Positions 26,800-43,126 of a stretch of DNA of 64,000 nt are shown piece by piece. The position numbers and the translations under genes were made by a program. A model generated the notes under the pieces. That model did no database searches. It saw only the letters and a list, made by a program, of their open reading frames with translations, and was not told the origin of the DNA. The stretch is from an uncultured Paracoccaceae bacterium (lineage in GTDB: Bacteria; Pseudomonadota; Alphaproteobacteria; Rhodobacterales; Rhodobacteraceae): positions 248,001 through 312,000 of the forward strand of contig CANNFR010000007.1 in NCBI GenBank assembly GCA_947503935.1. The letters run 5' to 3'. The stretch's first letter is position 1. Every line of letters begins with the position of its first letter.

Positions 26800-27318
26800 G
26801 TGGATAGAGCCCAGAAAGAGAAAGTGGTCGAGGAACTCGGCCAGATCTTCGAAAGCTCTGGCGTTGTAGTGGTTGCCCACTACGCGGGTCTCACGGTTGC
26901 CGAGATGCAGGATCTGCGCGCGCGCATGCGTGAAGAAGGTGGATCCGTACGCGTTGCCAAGAACAAGCTCGCCAAGATCGCCCTTGAGGGGAAGCCGGTC
27001 GCTTCGATCGCCGACCTTCTCACGGGTATGACCGTTTTGTCCTATTCCGAAGACCCCGTGGCAGCTGCCAAGGTCGCGGAGAAGTACGCCAAGGATAACG
27101 AAAAGTTCGTGATCCTGGGTGGTGCGATGGGCGAAACGGCTCTGGACCCTGCCGGTGTGAAAGCCGTCGCTGCGATGCCGTCGCGTGAGGAGCTTATTGC
27201 TTCGATCGTGGGCTGCATTGGGGCGCCTGCCGCAAACATCGCCGGTGCCATTGGCGCGCCTGCTTCGAATATCGCGAGCATCCTGTCGACCATCGAGGAG
27301 CGTGCGGAAGCCGCGTGA
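26800..27318 (+). CDS. rplJ: 50S ribosomal protein L10
   Basis: 172 residues from a GTG at 26800 with GGAG 7 bp upstream; this gives the usual L10 N-terminus ([16 protein letters not shown]). The open frame extends to 26668, but those residues would come from the leader. L10 anchors L7/L12 dimers at the stalk base. It includes [11 protein letters not shown] and a C-terminal Ala-rich helix that binds L7/L12. Confidence 0.96.
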   Translation: MDRAQKEKVVEELGQIFESSGVVVVAHYAGLTVAEMQDLRARMREEGGSVRVAKNKLAKIALEGKPVASIADLLTGMTVLSYSEDPVAAAKVAEKYAKDNEKFVILGGAMGETALDPAGVKAVAAMPSREELIASIVGCIGAPAANIAGAIGAPASNIASILSTIEERAEAA

Positions 27319-27388
27319 CCCCCTCATGAGCCCGCGTGGGGTTGAACACTGCGCGTTGGAACACATCTAAACGAACGGAACAGAGAAA

Positions 27389-27766
27389 ATGGCTGATCTG
27401 AAGAAACTTGCAGAAGAGATCGTGGGTCTCACGCTTCTCGAAGCTCAGGAACTGAAAACCATCCTCAAGGACGAGTATGGCATCGAGCCCGCCGCTGGCG
27501 GCGCGGTGATGATGGCCGGTCCCGCCGGTGGCGACGCCGGTGGCGCCGCTGAGGAGAAGACCGAGTTTGACGTCGTGCTGAAAAATGCCGGCCCGAACAA
27601 GATCAACGTCATCAAGGAAGTCCGTGGCATCACGGGTCTTGGCCTGAAAGAAGCCAAGGACCTGGTCGAAGCGGGCGGCAAGGTGAAAGAAGGCGTTGCC
27701 AAGGCGGAAGCCGAGGAAATCAAGGAAAAGCTCGTCGCCGCTGGCGCCGAGGTGGACCTGGCCTAA
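27389..27766 (+). CDS. rplL: 50S ribosomal protein L7/L12
   Basis: 125 residues. N-terminal dimerisation helix, Ala/Gly-rich flexible hinge (about residues 38-53), and C-terminal domain with the conserved [20 protein letters not shown] helix pair that recruits translational GTPases. 70 bp after rplJ, co-transcribed. Confidence 0.98.
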   Translation: MADLKKLAEEIVGLTLLEAQELKTILKDEYGIEPAAGGAVMMAGPAGGDAGGAAEEKTEFDVVLKNAGPNKINVIKEVRGITGLGLKEAKDLVEAGGKVKEGVAKAEAEEIKEKLVAAGAEVDLA

Positions 27767-27773
27767 GGCCTTT

Positions 27774-27831
27774 GGGGCTTCGGCCCCGCGATACGAATGA
27801 GGCTGGATGCGGGCGAAATCCGCATCCAGCC
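27774..27831 (+). promoter_or_regulatory. Hairpins in the rplL-rpoB gap (attenuator or RNA-processing site)
   Basis: Two hairpins follow rplL: GGGGC-TTCG-GCCCC (27774-27787) and GGCTGGATGCGG-GCGAAAT-CCGCATCCAGCC (27801-27831, perfect 12-bp stem). Neither is followed by a T-run. In E. coli the same junction contains an attenuator and an RNase III site that lower rpoBC relative to rplJL; a similar role is inferred. The rest of the 248-bp gap to rpoB shows no gene. Confidence 0.6.
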
Positions 27832-28014
27832 GAACCTGTCTTAACGAGGGCCTTTTCGGCAGGAGGCCTTGGTTTAGGCGAGGTTTAAGGCTCGGGAGCT
27901 TGCCGGTGGGACGGCGGGCAGGAATTGAGCTACAACGCCTGTTTTCGTGAGCGGTGCGCCCCCTCAGGCCCAGGGGGGAGGTGCAACCGCGCATAACGAA
28001 AGGTGACGACGAGC

Positions 28015-31000
28015 ATGTCGCAAGCATACGTTGGCCAGAAGCGTATCCGCCGGTACTACGGCAAAATCCGCGAAGTTCTTGAGATGCCAAACCTGATCGA
28101 GGTGCAGAAAAGCTCTTACGATCTGTTCCTGAATTCGGGCGACCAGCCCGATCCGCTGGATGGCGAGGGCATCAAGGGTGTCTTCCAGTCGGTTTTCCCG
28201 ATCAAGGATTTCAACGAAACCGCCGTTTTGGAATTCGTCCGTTACGAGCTGGAAAAGCCGAAATACGACGTCGAGGAATGCCAGAGCCGCGACATGACCT
28301 ATGCAGCACCCCTGAAGGTGACGCTGCGTCTGATCGTGTTCGACGTCGATGAGGATACCGGCGCCAAGTCGGTGAAGGACATCAAGGAACAGGACGTCTA
28401 CATGGGCGACATGCCCCTGATGACGGGCAACGGTACGTTCATCGTGAACGGGACCGAGCGGGTGGTGGTTTCCCAGATGCACCGCTCTCCCGGCGTGTTC
28501 TTCGACCACGACAAGGGCAAGACCCATAGCTCGGGCAAGTTGCTGTTTGCCTGCCGCATCATCCCCTATCGCGGCTCGTGGCTGGATTTCGAATTCGATG
28601 CCAAGGATTTGGTCTTCGCACGCATTGACCGCCGCCGGAAGCTGCCGGTGACGACGCTGCTCTATGCGCTTGGCATGGATCAGGAAGGCATCATGGATGC
28701 CTATTACGAGACCGTGAATTACAAGCTGGTGAAGAACAAGGGCTGGTCCACCAAGTTCTTCCCCGAGCGGGTGCGCGGCACGCGGCCCACATATGACCTG
28801 GTCGACGCCAAGACCGGCGACGTGATCGCCAAGGCGGGCGACAAGGTGACGCCGCGCAGCGTGAAAAAGCTGATCGACGACGGCAAGGTGACAGACCTTC
28901 TGGTGCCGTTCGATGATATCGTCGGCCGGTTCGTGGCCAAGGACATCATCAACGAGGAAACCGGCGCCATCTATGTGGAAGCCGGCGACGAGTTGACGTG
29001 GGAGCTGGACAAGGACGGTGAGGTTAAGGGCGGCACGCTGAAAGATCTGATGGATGCCGGGATTACCGATATCCCTGTGCTCGACATCGATAATGTCAAT
29101 GTGGGCGCCTATATGCGCAACACGCTGGCCGCCGACAAGAACCTCAACCGCGACACCGCGCTGATGGATATCTACCGGGTTCTGCGCCCGGGCGAGCCGC
29201 CGACTGTTGAGGCGGCCTCGGCGCTGTTCAACCAGCTTTTCTTTGACAGCGAGCGCTATGATCTGTCGGCCGTGGGCCGGGTCAAGATGAACATGCGTCT
29301 TGATCTGGACGCGCCCGATACCCAGCGCACCTTGCGCAGCGAAGACATCGTGGCCTGCATCAAGGCGCTGGTCGATCTGCGCGACGGGCGCGGCGATATC
29401 GACGATATCGACCATCTGGGCAACCGCCGGGTCCGCTCGGTCGGCGAGTTGATGGAGAACCAGTACCGCGTCGGCCTTCTGCGGATGGAGCGTGCGATCA
29501 AGGAACGCATGTCGTCGGTCGAGATCGACACGGTGATGCCGCAGGATCTGATCAACGCCAAGCCGGCCGCAGCGGCGGTGCGTGAATTCTTCGGCTCGTC
29601 ACAGCTGTCGCAATTCATGGACCAGACCAACCCGCTGTCTGAGGTCACCCACAAGCGGCGCCTCTCGGCGCTGGGCCCGGGCGGTCTGACCCGCGAGCGT
29701 GCGGGCTTTGAGGTGCGCGACGTGCACCCGACCCATTACGGCCGGATGTGCCCGATTGAGACGCCGGAGGGCCAGAATATCGGCCTGATCAACTCCCTCG
29801 CGACCTTCGCGCGGGTGAACAAGTACGGCTTCATCGAGACACCGTATCGCCGGGTCGAGAACGGGCAGGTTACCGACGACGTGGTCTATATGTCGGCCAC
29901 CGAAGAGATGCGCCATACGGTCGCTCAGGCCAACGCGCAGCTTGATGACAAGGGCAAGTTCATCAACGATCTGGTGTCGACCCGTCAATCGGGCGAATAC
30001 ACGTTGCAGCCGAATGAGCATGTCGATCTGATCGACGTGTCGCCGAAGCAGCTTGTCTCGGTCGCGGCCTCGCTGATCCCGTTCCTTGAGAACGACGACG
30101 CGAACCGCGCCTTGATGGGCTCGAACATGCAGCGCCAGGCGGTGCCTCTGCTGCAATCCGAAGCGCCGTTTGTCGGCACCGGGATCGAAGCGGTCGTTGC
30201 GCGTGACAGTGGCGCCTCGATCATGGCGCGCCGCGCGGGCGTGATCGACCAGGTCGACGCGATGCGTATCGTTGTGCGCGCGACCGACGATCTTGAGCCG
30301 GGCGATGCGGGCGTGGACATCTACCGCCTGCGCAAGTTCAAGCGATCGAACCAATCCTCGACCATCAACCAGCGTCCGCTGGTCAAGGTGGGTGACACGG
30401 TGACCAAGGGCGAGGTGATCGCCGATGGCCCCTGCACGGATATGGGCGAACTCGCGCTCGGCAAAAACGTGGTCGTCGCGTTCATGCCGTGGAACGGCTA
30501 CAACTACGAGGACTCGATCCTGATCTCCGAGCGGATCCACCGCGACGACGTGTTCACCTCGATCCATATCGACGAATACGAGGTGGCGGCGCGGGACACC
30601 AAGCTGGGGCCGGAAGAGATCACCCGCGATATCCCCAATGTGGGCGAGGAAGCTCTGCGCAACCTCGACGAGGCCGGCATCGTTTATATCGGTGCCGAAG
30701 TGCAGCCGGGCGACATCCTAGTGGGTAAGATCACGCCGAAGGGCGAAAGCCCGATGACGCCGGAGGAGAAACTTCTCCGCGCGATCTTCGGTGAAAAGGC
30801 GTCGGACGTGCGGGATACCTCGCTGCGGCTGCCGCCGGGGGCCTTCGGGACGATCGTGGAAGTGCGTGTGTTCAACCGCCACGGCGTTGAGAAGGACGAA
30901 CGCGCGCTGCAGATCGAGCGTGAGGAAGTCGAACGCCTGGCGCGCGACCGCGATGACGAGCTCGCGATTTTGGAGCGTAACATCTACGCGCGCCTGCAAT

Positions 31001-32148
31001 CGATGATCATGGGCAAGACCGCCGTGAAGGGGCCGAAAGGCGTCAAGGCGGGGTCGAAGATCACCGATGAATTGCTGGAAACGTTAAGCCGTGGCCAGTG
31101 GTGGCAGCTTGCTCTGGGCGAAGAGGCTGATGCGCAGGCGGTCGAGGCGCTGAACGCGCAGTTCGAGGCGCAAAAGCGCACTTTGGAGCATCGGTTCGAA
31201 GACAAGGTCGAAAAGGTGCGCCGGGGCGATGACCTGCCGCCGGGTGTGATGAAGATGGTCAAAGTCTTTGTCGCCGTGAAGCGCAAGCTTCAGGCGGGCG
31301 ACAAGATGGCCGGACGTCACGGCAACAAGGGCGTCGTGTCAAAAGTCGTACCGATGGAGGACATGCCGTTCCTCGGGGATGGGACGCCGGTTGACTTGGT
31401 GCTCAATCCGCTTGGCGTGCCGAGCCGGATGAATGTGGGCCAGATTCTGGAAACCCACATGGGCTGGGCCGCACGCGGCCTGGGTCTGCACATCGACGAA
31501 GCGTTGCAGGAGTACAAGCGGTCGGGCGATCTAAGCCCGGTGCGCGAGGCGATGCAGACGGCCTATGGCGACGAGGTGTTCGATGCCGCCTTCGGCAAGG
31601 CCAGCGACGATGTTCTGCTGGAAAGTGCAGGCACTGTTACAAGGGGCGTGCCGATAGCAACGCCGGTCTTCGACGGTGCGAAAGAGGCTGATGTCAACGA
31701 CGCGCTGATCCGCGCGGGCTTTGACAAGTCGGGCCAGTCGATCGTCTTCGACGGCCGGTCGGGCGAGCAATTCGCGCGGCCCGTCACGGTAGGCGTGAAA
31801 TACATGCTCAAGCTGCACCACCTGGTCGATGACAAGCTGCACGCACGCTCGACCGGGCCCTACAGCCTTGTCACGCAGCAGCCTCTGGGCGGTAAGGCCC
31901 AGTTCGGTGGCCAGCGTCTGGGTGAGATGGAGGTCTGGGCGCTGGAAGCCTACGGTGCGGCCTACACGCTGCAGGAGATGCTCACCGTCAAGTCCGATGA
32001 CGTGGCGGGGCGCACCAAGGTCTACGAGTCCATCGTCAAGGGCGAGGACAATTTCGAGGCCGGCGTGCCGGAGAGCTTCAACGTGCTCGTCAAGGAAGTA
32101 CGGGGCCTCGGCCTCAACATGGAACTCCTGGATGCGGAGGAGGAGTGA
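28015..32148 (+). CDS. rpoB: DNA-directed RNA polymerase subunit beta
   Basis: 1,377 residues, the alphaproteobacterial length. Conserved regions seen include the rifampicin cluster [26 protein letters not shown] with the wild-type Ser, Asp and His residues, [10 protein letters not shown], and the C-terminal [19 protein letters not shown]. The ATG at 28015 follows AAAGGTG; a GTG at 28003 would add four residues. Beta forms half of the catalytic cleft. Together with rpoC 88 bp downstream. Confidence 0.98.
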   Translation: MSQAYVGQKRIRRYYGKIREVLEMPNLIEVQKSSYDLFLNSGDQPDPLDGEGIKGVFQSVFPIKDFNETAVLEFVRYELEKPKYDVEECQSRDMTYAAPLKVTLRLIVFDVDEDTGAKSVKDIKEQDVYMGDMPLMTGNGTFIVNGTERVVVSQMHRSPGVFFDHDKGKTHSSGKLLFACRIIPYRGSWLDFEFDAKDLVFARIDRRRKLPVTTLLYALGMDQEGIMDAYYETVNYKLVKNKGWSTKFFPERVRGTRPTYDLVDAKTGDVIAKAGDKVTPRSVKKLIDDGKVTDLLVPFDDIVGRFVAKDIINEETGAIYVEAGDELTWELDKDGEVKGGTLKDLMDAGITDIPVLDIDNVNVGAYMRNTLAADKNLNRDTALMDIYRVLRPGEPPTVEAASALFNQLFFDSERYDLSAVGRVKMNMRLDLDAPDTQRTLRSEDIVACIKALVDLRDGRGDIDDIDHLGNRRVRSVGELMENQYRVGLLRMERAIKERMSSVEIDTVMPQDLINAKPAAAAVREFFGSSQLSQFMDQTNPLSEVTHKRRLSALGPGGLTRERAGFEVRDVHPTHYGRMCPIETPEGQNIGLINSLATFARVNKYGFIETPYRRVENGQVTDDVVYMSATEEMRHTVAQANAQLDDKGKFINDLVSTRQSGEYTLQPNEHVDLIDVSPKQLVSVAASLIPFLENDDANRALMGSNMQRQAVPLLQSEAPFVGTGIEAVVARDSGASIMARRAGVIDQVDAMRIVVRATDDLEPGDAGVDIYRLRKFKRSNQSSTINQRPLVKVGDTVTKGEVIADGPCTDMGELALGKNVVVAFMPWNGYNYEDSILISERIHRDDVFTSIHIDEYEVAARDTKLGPEEITRDIPNVGEEALRNLDEAGIVYIGAEVQPGDILVGKITPKGESPMTPEEKLLRAIFGEKASDVRDTSLRLPPGAFGTIVEVRVFNRHGVEKDERALQIEREEVERLARDRDDELAILERNIYARLQSMIMGKTAVKGPKGVKAGSKITDELLETLSRGQWWQLALGEEADAQAVEALNAQFEAQKRTLEHRFEDKVEKVRRGDDLPPGVMKMVKVFVAVKRKLQAGDKMAGRHGNKGVVSKVVPMEDMPFLGDGTPVDLVLNPLGVPSRMNVGQILETHMGWAARGLGLHIDEALQEYKRSGDLSPVREAMQTAYGDEVFDAAFGKASDDVLLESAGTVTRGVPIATPVFDGAKEADVNDALIRAGFDKSGQSIVFDGRSGEQFARPVTVGVKYMLKLHHLVDDKLHARSTGPYSLVTQQPLGGKAQFGGQRLGEMEVWALEAYGAAYTLQEMLTVKSDDVAGRTKVYESIVKGEDNFEAGVPESFNVLVKEVRGLGLNMELLDAEEE

Positions 32149-32236
32149 CCGAATGGCAGGCTGATGCCCGCCCTACGGCCCCTGCAGGCCGGGCCTCAGC
32201 CCGGCTTGCCCCCCGCCCCAATTCAAGGATTTGAAG

Positions 32237-36484
<4,248 letters not shown>

Positions 36485-36506
36485 GCCTTCGGGGTTTGAA
36501 ACAAAG

Positions 36507-36549
36507 AAGGGCGCCATCGCATTGCGGTGGCGCCTTTTGCTTTTTTTTT
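36507..36549 (+). terminator. Intrinsic terminator of the rpoBC operon
   Basis: GGCGCCATCGC and GCGGTGGCGCC pair over 11 bp (one G-T) around loop ATT, followed by TTTTGC and a run of nine T. A canonical strong terminator 25 bp after rpoC. Confidence 0.95.
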
Positions 36550-36626
36550 AGGGCAGTCGGCCACTGTTGCTTGCGCATGTGACGCCGGCGCCGATATCGC
36601 ACAGCCCTGTCGCGGTCACCACGCTA

Positions 36627-37625
36627 TCAGAATGCCCCGGCTAAACGCAGGTGATGTTCATAACGCGGATCGTCTTCCGTGCGACCGCCGGCCTTCGCCG
36701 CCAGCCGCGCAACATAATCAGCGCAGCACAGATGATGTAGCCTCGCGACCTGGGGTAGCGCCATCGCCTTGGCGTGGAGCCGATCGAAGCGGTTCTGACG
36801 CTTCAGGGCCGTCGCGTCGTGAAATTCGTTTCTATTGTACTTTTCGTAGAATTCATCGGTGTAGCGGTCCTTCATAGCCACGGCGTTGAGTGTGCCGCGC
36901 TTCAGCCCGAAGCTTTCGTCGGAGCGGATCATATAGTGGTTTATCTGGGCGTGACGGTGGGTGATGTAATCGCGGTACATCCGGCTGGGATAGCTGCCGT
37001 CATAGCGCCAGTTCGGCAATTCATGCCCTTCGGAATTGACCCAGACGAGGCCATCGCGCCCCCAGGCCTCTCCCGCCAGATCGGGGCGTAGCAGCCACGG
37101 CCCATGCTCTCGCATCTTGCTGAAAACCTCCGCGCGCCGGAAGATGGATTTGACCCATCGCGCGCTCCGGTCGGTGGCCCCGCCACATTTGAGGAATTGC
37201 CGATGGACGAGGCCGTCTTGCCAGCGCGTATGCCTCGACGTGCCGAAGACATTCCAGTTGATCGCCATGCCCAGGTAGCCCTCTTCGCCTTCGGGGACCA
37301 GATCGGTGACGCGCCCCTGGCCGCGATGCACCACCAGAAACTCGTCAACATCGCAAACAAAGACCCAATCCGCTTGCCGGACTGCATCATGCCGGCGGGC
37401 GGCCTCAAGTTTTGGCGGGCAGGGCGGGGTGCCGGGCGGTACATCGTGGCGCAGATGGGTGACCCAGCCGGCGGCCTCAAGCGCGTCGAGCAATTCAGGC
37501 GAGTGGTCGGTGCAATCGTTGGAGACCACAAGGATATCGTCAAACGCCAGCGCGCGATACCAGGTGACCCATTCCACGATGAATGGGCCTTCGTTCCGCA
37601 TGGAGGCGACGAGGGTGTAGCCCAA
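36627..37625 (-). CDS. Glycosyltransferase family 2 (GT92/DUF23-like)
   Basis: 332 residues from a TTG at 37625 with AGGAG 7 bp upstream; starting here keeps the first beta-strand of the fold (YTLVASMRNEGPFIVEWVTWY), which the next ATG would remove. Motifs are the N-terminal nucleotide-sugar region with NDCTDHSPELL and the DxD-type DVDEF metal-binding site around residue 90. Such proteins in Rhodobacterales are annotated as family 2 transferases acting on surface glycans. Acceptor and donor are unknown. Convergent with rpoC. Confidence 0.85.
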   Translation of the reverse strand: MGYTLVASMRNEGPFIVEWVTWYRALAFDDILVVSNDCTDHSPELLDALEAAGWVTHLRHDVPPGTPPCPPKLEAARRHDAVRQADWVFVCDVDEFLVVHRGQGRVTDLVPEGEEGYLGMAINWNVFGTSRHTRWQDGLVHRQFLKCGGATDRSARWVKSIFRRAEVFSKMREHGPWLLRPDLAGEAWGRDGLVWVNSEGHELPNWRYDGSYPSRMYRDYITHRHAQINHYMIRSDESFGLKRGTLNAVAMKDRYTDEFYEKYNRNEFHDATALKRQNRFDRLHAKAMALPQVARLHHLCCADYVARLAAKAGGRTEDDPRYEHHLRLAGAF

Positions 37626-37692
37626 GGGCGGTCTCCTGTTATCACGCGGCGGGGGCTGGATAATGCCACCGCGCGCTGCTAGCCGTCATAGC

Positions 37693-38592
37693 ATGAGGGC
37701 TCTGTCTGACAATATGCGCGGCGCGGCCCTGATGACGGCGGGGATGGCGGCCTTTACGGTGAACGACACCTTCATGAAGACGCTGTCGAACGACCTGCCG
37801 CTCTTTCAGGCGATTTTCCTGCGCGGTGTTGCGACGACCTTGTTTCTGGTGGCGCTGGCCCGCGCGATGGGGGCCCTGAAGCTGAACCTGACACGCCGCG
37901 ATTGGGCGATTGTGACGTTGCGCAGCCTGTCCGAAGTGGGCGCGGCGGTGTTCTTCATCACCGCCCTGTTCAACATGCCCCTGGCGAACGTGACGGCCAT
38001 CCTGCAATCGCTGCCGCTGACAATCACGCTGGCCGGTCTGCTGATCTTTCGCGAACCTGTCGGCTGGCGAAGGATGACGGCCATTCTGGTCGGGCTGGTG
38101 GGCGTCTTGCTGATCGTGCGGCCGGGGGCCGAGGGGTTCACGATCTACTCGCTCTACGCGCTGGCGGCTGTGGCCTGCGTGACGGTGCGCGATCTGGCGA
38201 CGCGGCGGCTCTCGGCCGACGTGCCGTCGCTGACCGTGGCGTTGATGGCGTCGGTCGCGGTGACGGTCTTCGCCGCAGCAGGGGCCGTTGCGGGGCCCTG
38301 GGTGCCGGTCTCGGGCATGGCCGCCGCACAACTGGGCGGCGCGACGGTTTTCGTCATTCTGGGATATGTCTGTTCGGTCCTGGTCATGCGATCGGGCGAT
38401 ATCGGCTTTATCGCGCCGTTCCGCTATACCAGCCTACTGTTTGCCCTGATCCTGGGGCTGGCCGTTTTCGGCCATTGGCCCGCGCCACTGACCCTTCTGG
38501 GGGCGGCGATCGTGACGGCCACCGGCATCTTCACGCTTTATCGTGAGCGGGCGGTGGCGCGCCGTGGGCCGATGGGGCTGCGCGTGCGTTGA
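37693..38592 (+). CDS. DMT-family (EamA) transporter
   Basis: 299 residues from ATG 37693, with alternatives at 37663 and 37711. About ten transmembrane helices are arranged as two repeated EamA units. The N-terminal GAALMTAGMAAFTVNDTFMKTL and the FQAIFLRG segment are typical of drug/metabolite exporters of this family. Substrate unknown. Divergent from the glycosyltransferase gene and upstream of the str operon promoter. Confidence 0.88.
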   Translation: MRALSDNMRGAALMTAGMAAFTVNDTFMKTLSNDLPLFQAIFLRGVATTLFLVALARAMGALKLNLTRRDWAIVTLRSLSEVGAAVFFITALFNMPLANVTAILQSLPLTITLAGLLIFREPVGWRRMTAILVGLVGVLLIVRPGAEGFTIYSLYALAAVACVTVRDLATRRLSADVPSLTVALMASVAVTVFAAAGAVAGPWVPVSGMAAAQLGGATVFVILGYVCSVLVMRSGDIGFIAPFRYTSLLFALILGLAVFGHWPAPLTLLGAAIVTATGIFTLYRERAVARRGPMGLRVR

Positions 38593-38610
38593 CACGCGGG
38601 TCAAGGGCTG

Positions 38611-38639
38611 TTGACACCCCCTGCGACTCCCCTTATACG
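38611..38639 (+). promoter_or_regulatory. Near-consensus promoter of the str operon
   Basis: A perfect -35 TTGACA (38611-38616), 17-bp spacer, and -10 TATACG (38634-38639), 19 bp after the transporter stop. It predicts a 5' leader of about 195 nt before rpsL. This is the strongest promoter signal in the window. Confidence 0.82.
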
Positions 38640-38839
38640 GCGCCCACTCGGGCTTCGGGTGCGTGAGCATTCGGCCTGAACTCAAAATTCGAAGTGGCCA
38701 TGATCCGGGCCGATAAAGCCCCGATCCTCTGAAATTCCACCGCGTCGTTCCCGCGAACGAGGGGACGCATGCGGTTTTTGTGTTTTGCGGACGCGCAAGG
38801 CGCAGTGAACTTGAACCTGGTGCAATACGGGGAACCGGT

Positions 38840-39211
38840 ATGCCAACGATCCAACAGCTGATCCGCAAGCCGCGGCAGCCCAAGGTGCAGCGCTCGAAAT
38901 CGCAACACCTCCAGTCCTGTCCGCAGAAGCGCGGCGTCTGCACGCGCGTCTACACGACGACGCCGAAGAAGCCGAACTCGGCCATGCGTAAGGTTGCCAA
39001 AGTGCGCCTGACGAATGGCTTCGAGGTGATCAGCTATATCCCGGGTGAGAAGCACAACCTGCAGGAGCACTCGGTTGTGTTGATCCGCGGCGGTCGTGTG
39101 AAAGACCTTCCCGGTGTCCGCTACCACATCCTCCGCGGTGTTCTCGACACGCAGGGCGTCAAAGACCGCCGCCAGCGTCGTTCGAAATACGGCGCGAAGC
39201 GTCCGAAGTAA
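38840..39211 (+). CDS. rpsL: 30S ribosomal protein S12
   Basis: 123 residues. S12 sits at the decoding centre. The streptomycin-determining loop reads [10 protein letters not shown] with wild-type lysines, and the second loop [20 protein letters not shown] is intact. The start at 38840 opens the conserved [10 protein letters not shown]; the frame extends 20 codons further upstream in the leader. First gene of the str operon. Confidence 0.98.
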   Translation: MPTIQQLIRKPRQPKVQRSKSQHLQSCPQKRGVCTRVYTTTPKKPNSAMRKVAKVRLTNGFEVISYIPGEKHNLQEHSVVLIRGGRVKDLPGVRYHILRGVLDTQGVKDRRQRRSKYGAKRPK

Positions 39212-39223
39212 GGAGAGGCATAG

Positions 39224-39694
<471 letters not shown>

Positions 39695-39718
39695 CCCATT
39701 AGCCTGAGGACCGACCCC

Positions 39719-41842
39719 ATGGCACGCGACTATCCCCTGACCCGCTACCGGAATTTCGGGATCATGGCCCACATCGATGCGGGCAAGACCACGACGACCG
39801 AGCGGATCCTGTACTACACCGGCAAGTCTCACAAAATCGGTGAGGTGCATGATGGCGCCGCAACGATGGACTGGATGGAGCAGGAGCAGGAGCGTGGCAT
39901 CACAATCACCTCGGCTGCGACTACCACCTTCTGGCAGCGCCAGGAAGATCCGACCGCCGAAGGCACGTCGGACACCAAGGTGCGCTTCAACATCATCGAC
40001 ACCCCCGGCCACGTTGACTTCACCATTGAGGTTGAGCGTTCGCTGGCCGTTCTGGATGGCGCGGTGTGCCTGCTGGACGCCAATGCCGGGGTTGAGCCGC
40101 AGACCGAAACGGTCTGGCGCCAGGCCGACCGCTACAAGGTGCCGCGCATCGTCTTCGTCAACAAGATGGACAAGATCGGTGCCGACTTCTTCAATTGCGT
40201 GAAGATGATCAAGGACCGCACCGGTGCCACGCCGGCCCCCGTCGCGCTGCCGATCGGCGCCGAGGACAAGCTGGAAGGCATCGTCGACCTGATCAAGATG
40301 GAAGAATGGGTCTGGCAGGGTGAAGATCTGGGCGCTTCATGGGTGCGTCAGCCGATCCGTGACGAGTTGAAGGCGACCGCTGATGAGTGGCGCTCGAACC
40401 TCATCGAGATCGCGGTTGATATGGATGACGACGCGATGGAGGCCTACCTTGAAGGCAATGAGCCCGATGAGGAGACACTCCGCAAGCTGATCCGCAAGGG
40501 CACGCTGGCGCTGGCCTTCGTGCCGGTTCTGGCGGGCTCGGCGTTCAAGAACAAGGGCGTGCAGCCCCTGTTGAACGCGGTGATCGACTTCCTGCCGTCG
40601 CCGCTGGATGTGCCGGCCTATATGGGCTTCTCGCCCGACGATGAGACGGAAGAGCGCAACATCGCCCGGTCAGCTGACGATGATCAGCCCTTCGCCGCGC
40701 TGGCCTTCAAGATCATGAACGACCCCTTCGTCGGTTCGTTGACCTTCACCCGGATCTATTCCGGCGTGATCAAGAAGGGCGACCAGATGCTGAATTCGAC
40801 CAAGGGCAAGCGCGAGCGTGTCGGTCGGATGATGATGATGCACGCCATCAACCGCGAAGAGATCGAAGAGGCTTTTGCAGGCGACATCATTGCGCTGGCC
40901 GGCCTGAAGGAAACCACGACGGGCGATACGCTCTGCGACGCCAATAAGACGGTGGTTCTGGAAACCATGACCTTCCCCGATCCGGTCATCGAGATTGCGG
41001 TAGAGCCCAAGACCAAGGCCGACCAGGAGAAGATGAGCCAGGGTCTGGCCCGTCTGGCCGCCGAAGACCCGTCCTTCCGCGTCGAGACCGATCTTGAATC
41101 CGGTCAGACGATCATGAAGGGCATGGGCGAATTGCATCTCGACATTCTGGTCGACCGCCTCAAGCGTGAGTTCAAGGTCGAGGCCAATATCGGTGCGCCG
41201 CAAGTGGCCTACCGCGAGACCATCGGCCACGAGATCGAACATACCTATACCCACAAGAAGCAGTCGGGTGGATCGGGTCAGTTCGCCGAGGTCAAGATGG
41301 TGATCTCGCCCACCGAGCCGGGCGAAGGGTATTCGTTCGAGTCGAAGATCGTCGGCGGGACCGTTCCGAAGGAATACATTCCCGGTGTCGAGAAGGGCAT
41401 CAAATCGGTCATGGATTCCGGCCCGCTGGCCGGCTTCCCGGTGATCGATTTCAAGGTCGCGCTGATCGACGGTAAGTACCACGATGTGGACTCCAGCGTT
41501 CTGGCGTTTGAGATCGCAGGGCGGATGTGTATGCGCGAAGGCCTCAGGCAGGCGGGTGCGAAACTGCTCGAGCCGATCATGAAGGTCGAGGTCGTGACAC
41601 CGGAAGAGTATACCGGCAGCATCATCGGTGACCTGACCAGCCGTCGCGGCATGGTGACCGGCCAGGATGCACGCGGCAACGCCAACGTCATCAACTCGTT
41701 CGTGCCGCTGGCCAACATGTTCGGCTATATCAACACCTTGCGGTCGATGTCATCGGGTCGTGCGAACTTCACGATGCAGTTCGACCATTACGAGGCCGTG
41801 CCGCAGAACATCTCGGAAGAGATTCAGAAGAAATACGCGTAA
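39719..41842 (+). CDS. fusA: Elongation factor G
   Basis: 707 residues. EF-G drives translocation and, with RRF, ribosome recycling. GTPase motifs: [27 protein letters not shown]; later the domain IV loop region ([10 protein letters not shown]..) and domain V are intact. The protein is of the translocation type (EF-G1) judging by operon context. 24 bp after rpsG and 41 bp before tufA. Confidence 0.98.
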   Translation: MARDYPLTRYRNFGIMAHIDAGKTTTTERILYYTGKSHKIGEVHDGAATMDWMEQEQERGITITSAATTTFWQRQEDPTAEGTSDTKVRFNIIDTPGHVDFTIEVERSLAVLDGAVCLLDANAGVEPQTETVWRQADRYKVPRIVFVNKMDKIGADFFNCVKMIKDRTGATPAPVALPIGAEDKLEGIVDLIKMEEWVWQGEDLGASWVRQPIRDELKATADEWRSNLIEIAVDMDDDAMEAYLEGNEPDEETLRKLIRKGTLALAFVPVLAGSAFKNKGVQPLLNAVIDFLPSPLDVPAYMGFSPDDETEERNIARSADDDQPFAALAFKIMNDPFVGSLTFTRIYSGVIKKGDQMLNSTKGKRERVGRMMMMHAINREEIEEAFAGDIIALAGLKETTTGDTLCDANKTVVLETMTFPDPVIEIAVEPKTKADQEKMSQGLARLAAEDPSFRVETDLESGQTIMKGMGELHLDILVDRLKREFKVEANIGAPQVAYRETIGHEIEHTYTHKKQSGGSGQFAEVKMVISPTEPGEGYSFESKIVGGTVPKEYIPGVEKGIKSVMDSGPLAGFPVIDFKVALIDGKYHDVDSSVLAFEIAGRMCMREGLRQAGAKLLEPIMKVEVVTPEEYTGSIIGDLTSRRGMVTGQDARGNANVINSFVPLANMFGYINTLRSMSSGRANFTMQFDHYEAVPQNISEEIQKKYA

Positions 41843-41883
41843 GGGCGGCCCAGCCCTTACCCCGAAACAGACAGGAGGCCACC

Positions 41884-43059
41884 ATGGCAAAGGCAAAGTT
41901 TGAACGTACTAAACCGCATGTTAACGTTGGCACGATTGGTCACGTTGACCACGGCAAGACGACGCTGACGGCGGCGATTACGAAGTATTTTGGCGAGTTC
42001 AAGGCGTATGACGCGATTGACGCGGCGCCTGAGGAGAAGGCGCGTGGGATCACGATCTCGACGGCGCATGTGGAATACGAGACCGAGAACCGCCACTACG
42101 CCCATGTCGACTGCCCGGGCCACGCCGACTATGTGAAGAACATGATCACCGGGGCCGCCCAGATGGACGGCGCGATCCTGGTCGTGAACGCCGCCGACGG
42201 CCCGATGCCGCAGACGCGCGAGCATATCTTGCTGGGCCGCCAGGTCGGCATCCCGTTCATGGTGGTCTACCTCAACAAGGTCGATCAGGTGGATGACGAA
42301 GAATTGCTCGAGCTGGTCGAGATGGAAGTGCGCGAGCTTCTGTCGTCCTACGATTATCCCGGTGACGACATTCCGATCGTCAAGGGCTCGGCCCTGGCGG
42401 CTCTGGAAGGTCGCGACGAGGAGATCGGCGAGAAGTCGATCCGCGCGCTGATGGAAGCGGTCGACAGCTACATCCCGACGCCCGAGCGCCCCGTGGACCA
42501 GCCGTTCCTGATGCCGGTCGAGGACGTGTTCTCGATCTCGGGCCGCGGCACGGTTGTGACCGGCCGGGTTGAGCGCGGCGTGATCAATGTCGGCGACGAG
42601 ATTGAGATCGTGGGCATCCGCGACACCAAGAAGACGACCTGCACGGGCGTCGAGATGTTCCGCAAACTGCTGGATCGCGGTGAAGCAGGCGACAATATCG
42701 GCGCGCTTCTGCGCGGGGTCGAGCGTGACGGGGTCGAGCGGGGCCAGGTGCTCTGCAAGCCCGGCTCGGTGACGCCGCATACCGAGTTTGAGGCCGAAGC
42801 CTACATCCTGACCAAGGAAGAGGGCGGCCGCCACACGCCGTTCTTCGCGAACTACCGTCCGCAGTTTTACTTCCGCACGACGGATGTGACGGGGACGGTT
42901 GTTCTGCCGGAAGGCACCGAGATGGTGATGCCGGGCGACAACCTGAAGTTCAACGTCGAACTGATCGCGCCGATCGCGATGGAAGAGAAACTGCGCTTCG
43001 CCATCCGCGAAGGCGGCAGAACCGTCGGCGCAGGCGTCGTAAGCAAAATCCTGAAGTAA
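41884..43059 (+). CDS. tufA: Elongation factor Tu (str operon copy)
   Basis: 391 residues, the same protein as the gene at 20424 and almost the same DNA (one synonymous base seen, C at 43051 in CTG). GTPase motifs are [18 protein letters not shown] and NKVD. It is the last gene of the str operon; a hairpin at 43078-43101 lies between it and rpsJ. GGAGG precedes the ATG, unlike copy 1, whose upstream region has a different site. Confidence 0.98.
   Translation: MAKAKFERTKPHVNVGTIGHVDHGKTTLTAAITKYFGEFKAYDAIDAAPEEKARGITISTAHVEYETENRHYAHVDCPGHADYVKNMITGAAQMDGAILVVNAADGPMPQTREHILLGRQVGIPFMVVYLNKVDQVDDEELLELVEMEVRELLSSYDYPGDDIPIVKGSALAALEGRDEEIGEKSIRALMEAVDSYIPTPERPVDQPFLMPVEDVFSISGRGTVVTGRVERGVINVGDEIEIVGIRDTKKTTCTGVEMFRKLLDRGEAGDNIGALLRGVERDGVERGQVLCKPGSVTPHTEFEAEAYILTKEEGGRHTPFFANYRPQFYFRTTDVTGTVVLPEGTEMVMPGDNLKFNVELIAPIAMEEKLRFAIREGGRTVGAGVVSKILK
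41884..43059 (+). repeat. tuf duplication, copy 2
   Basis: Direct repeat of 20424-21599, 21,460 bp away. Flanking DNA differs on both sides. Recombination between the copies would delete or duplicate a segment that includes secE, nusG and rpoBC, so conversion without crossover is the tolerable outcome. Confidence 0.95.
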
Positions 43060-43077
43060 ACCGTAAACCGGTTCGAT

Positions 43078-43101
43078 GTGGGGCGGGGTATCCCGCTCCA
43101 C
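43078..43101 (+). other. Hairpin between tufA and rpsJ
   Basis: GTGGGGCGGG, loop GTAT, CCCGCTCCAC: a 10-bp stem with one G-T pair, without T-run, ending 25 bp before rpsJ. Candidate attenuation or processing structure dividing the str and S10 operons. Confidence 0.55.
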
Positions 43102-43126
43102 CTCTCAACTGCGAAAGGCTGACCCA

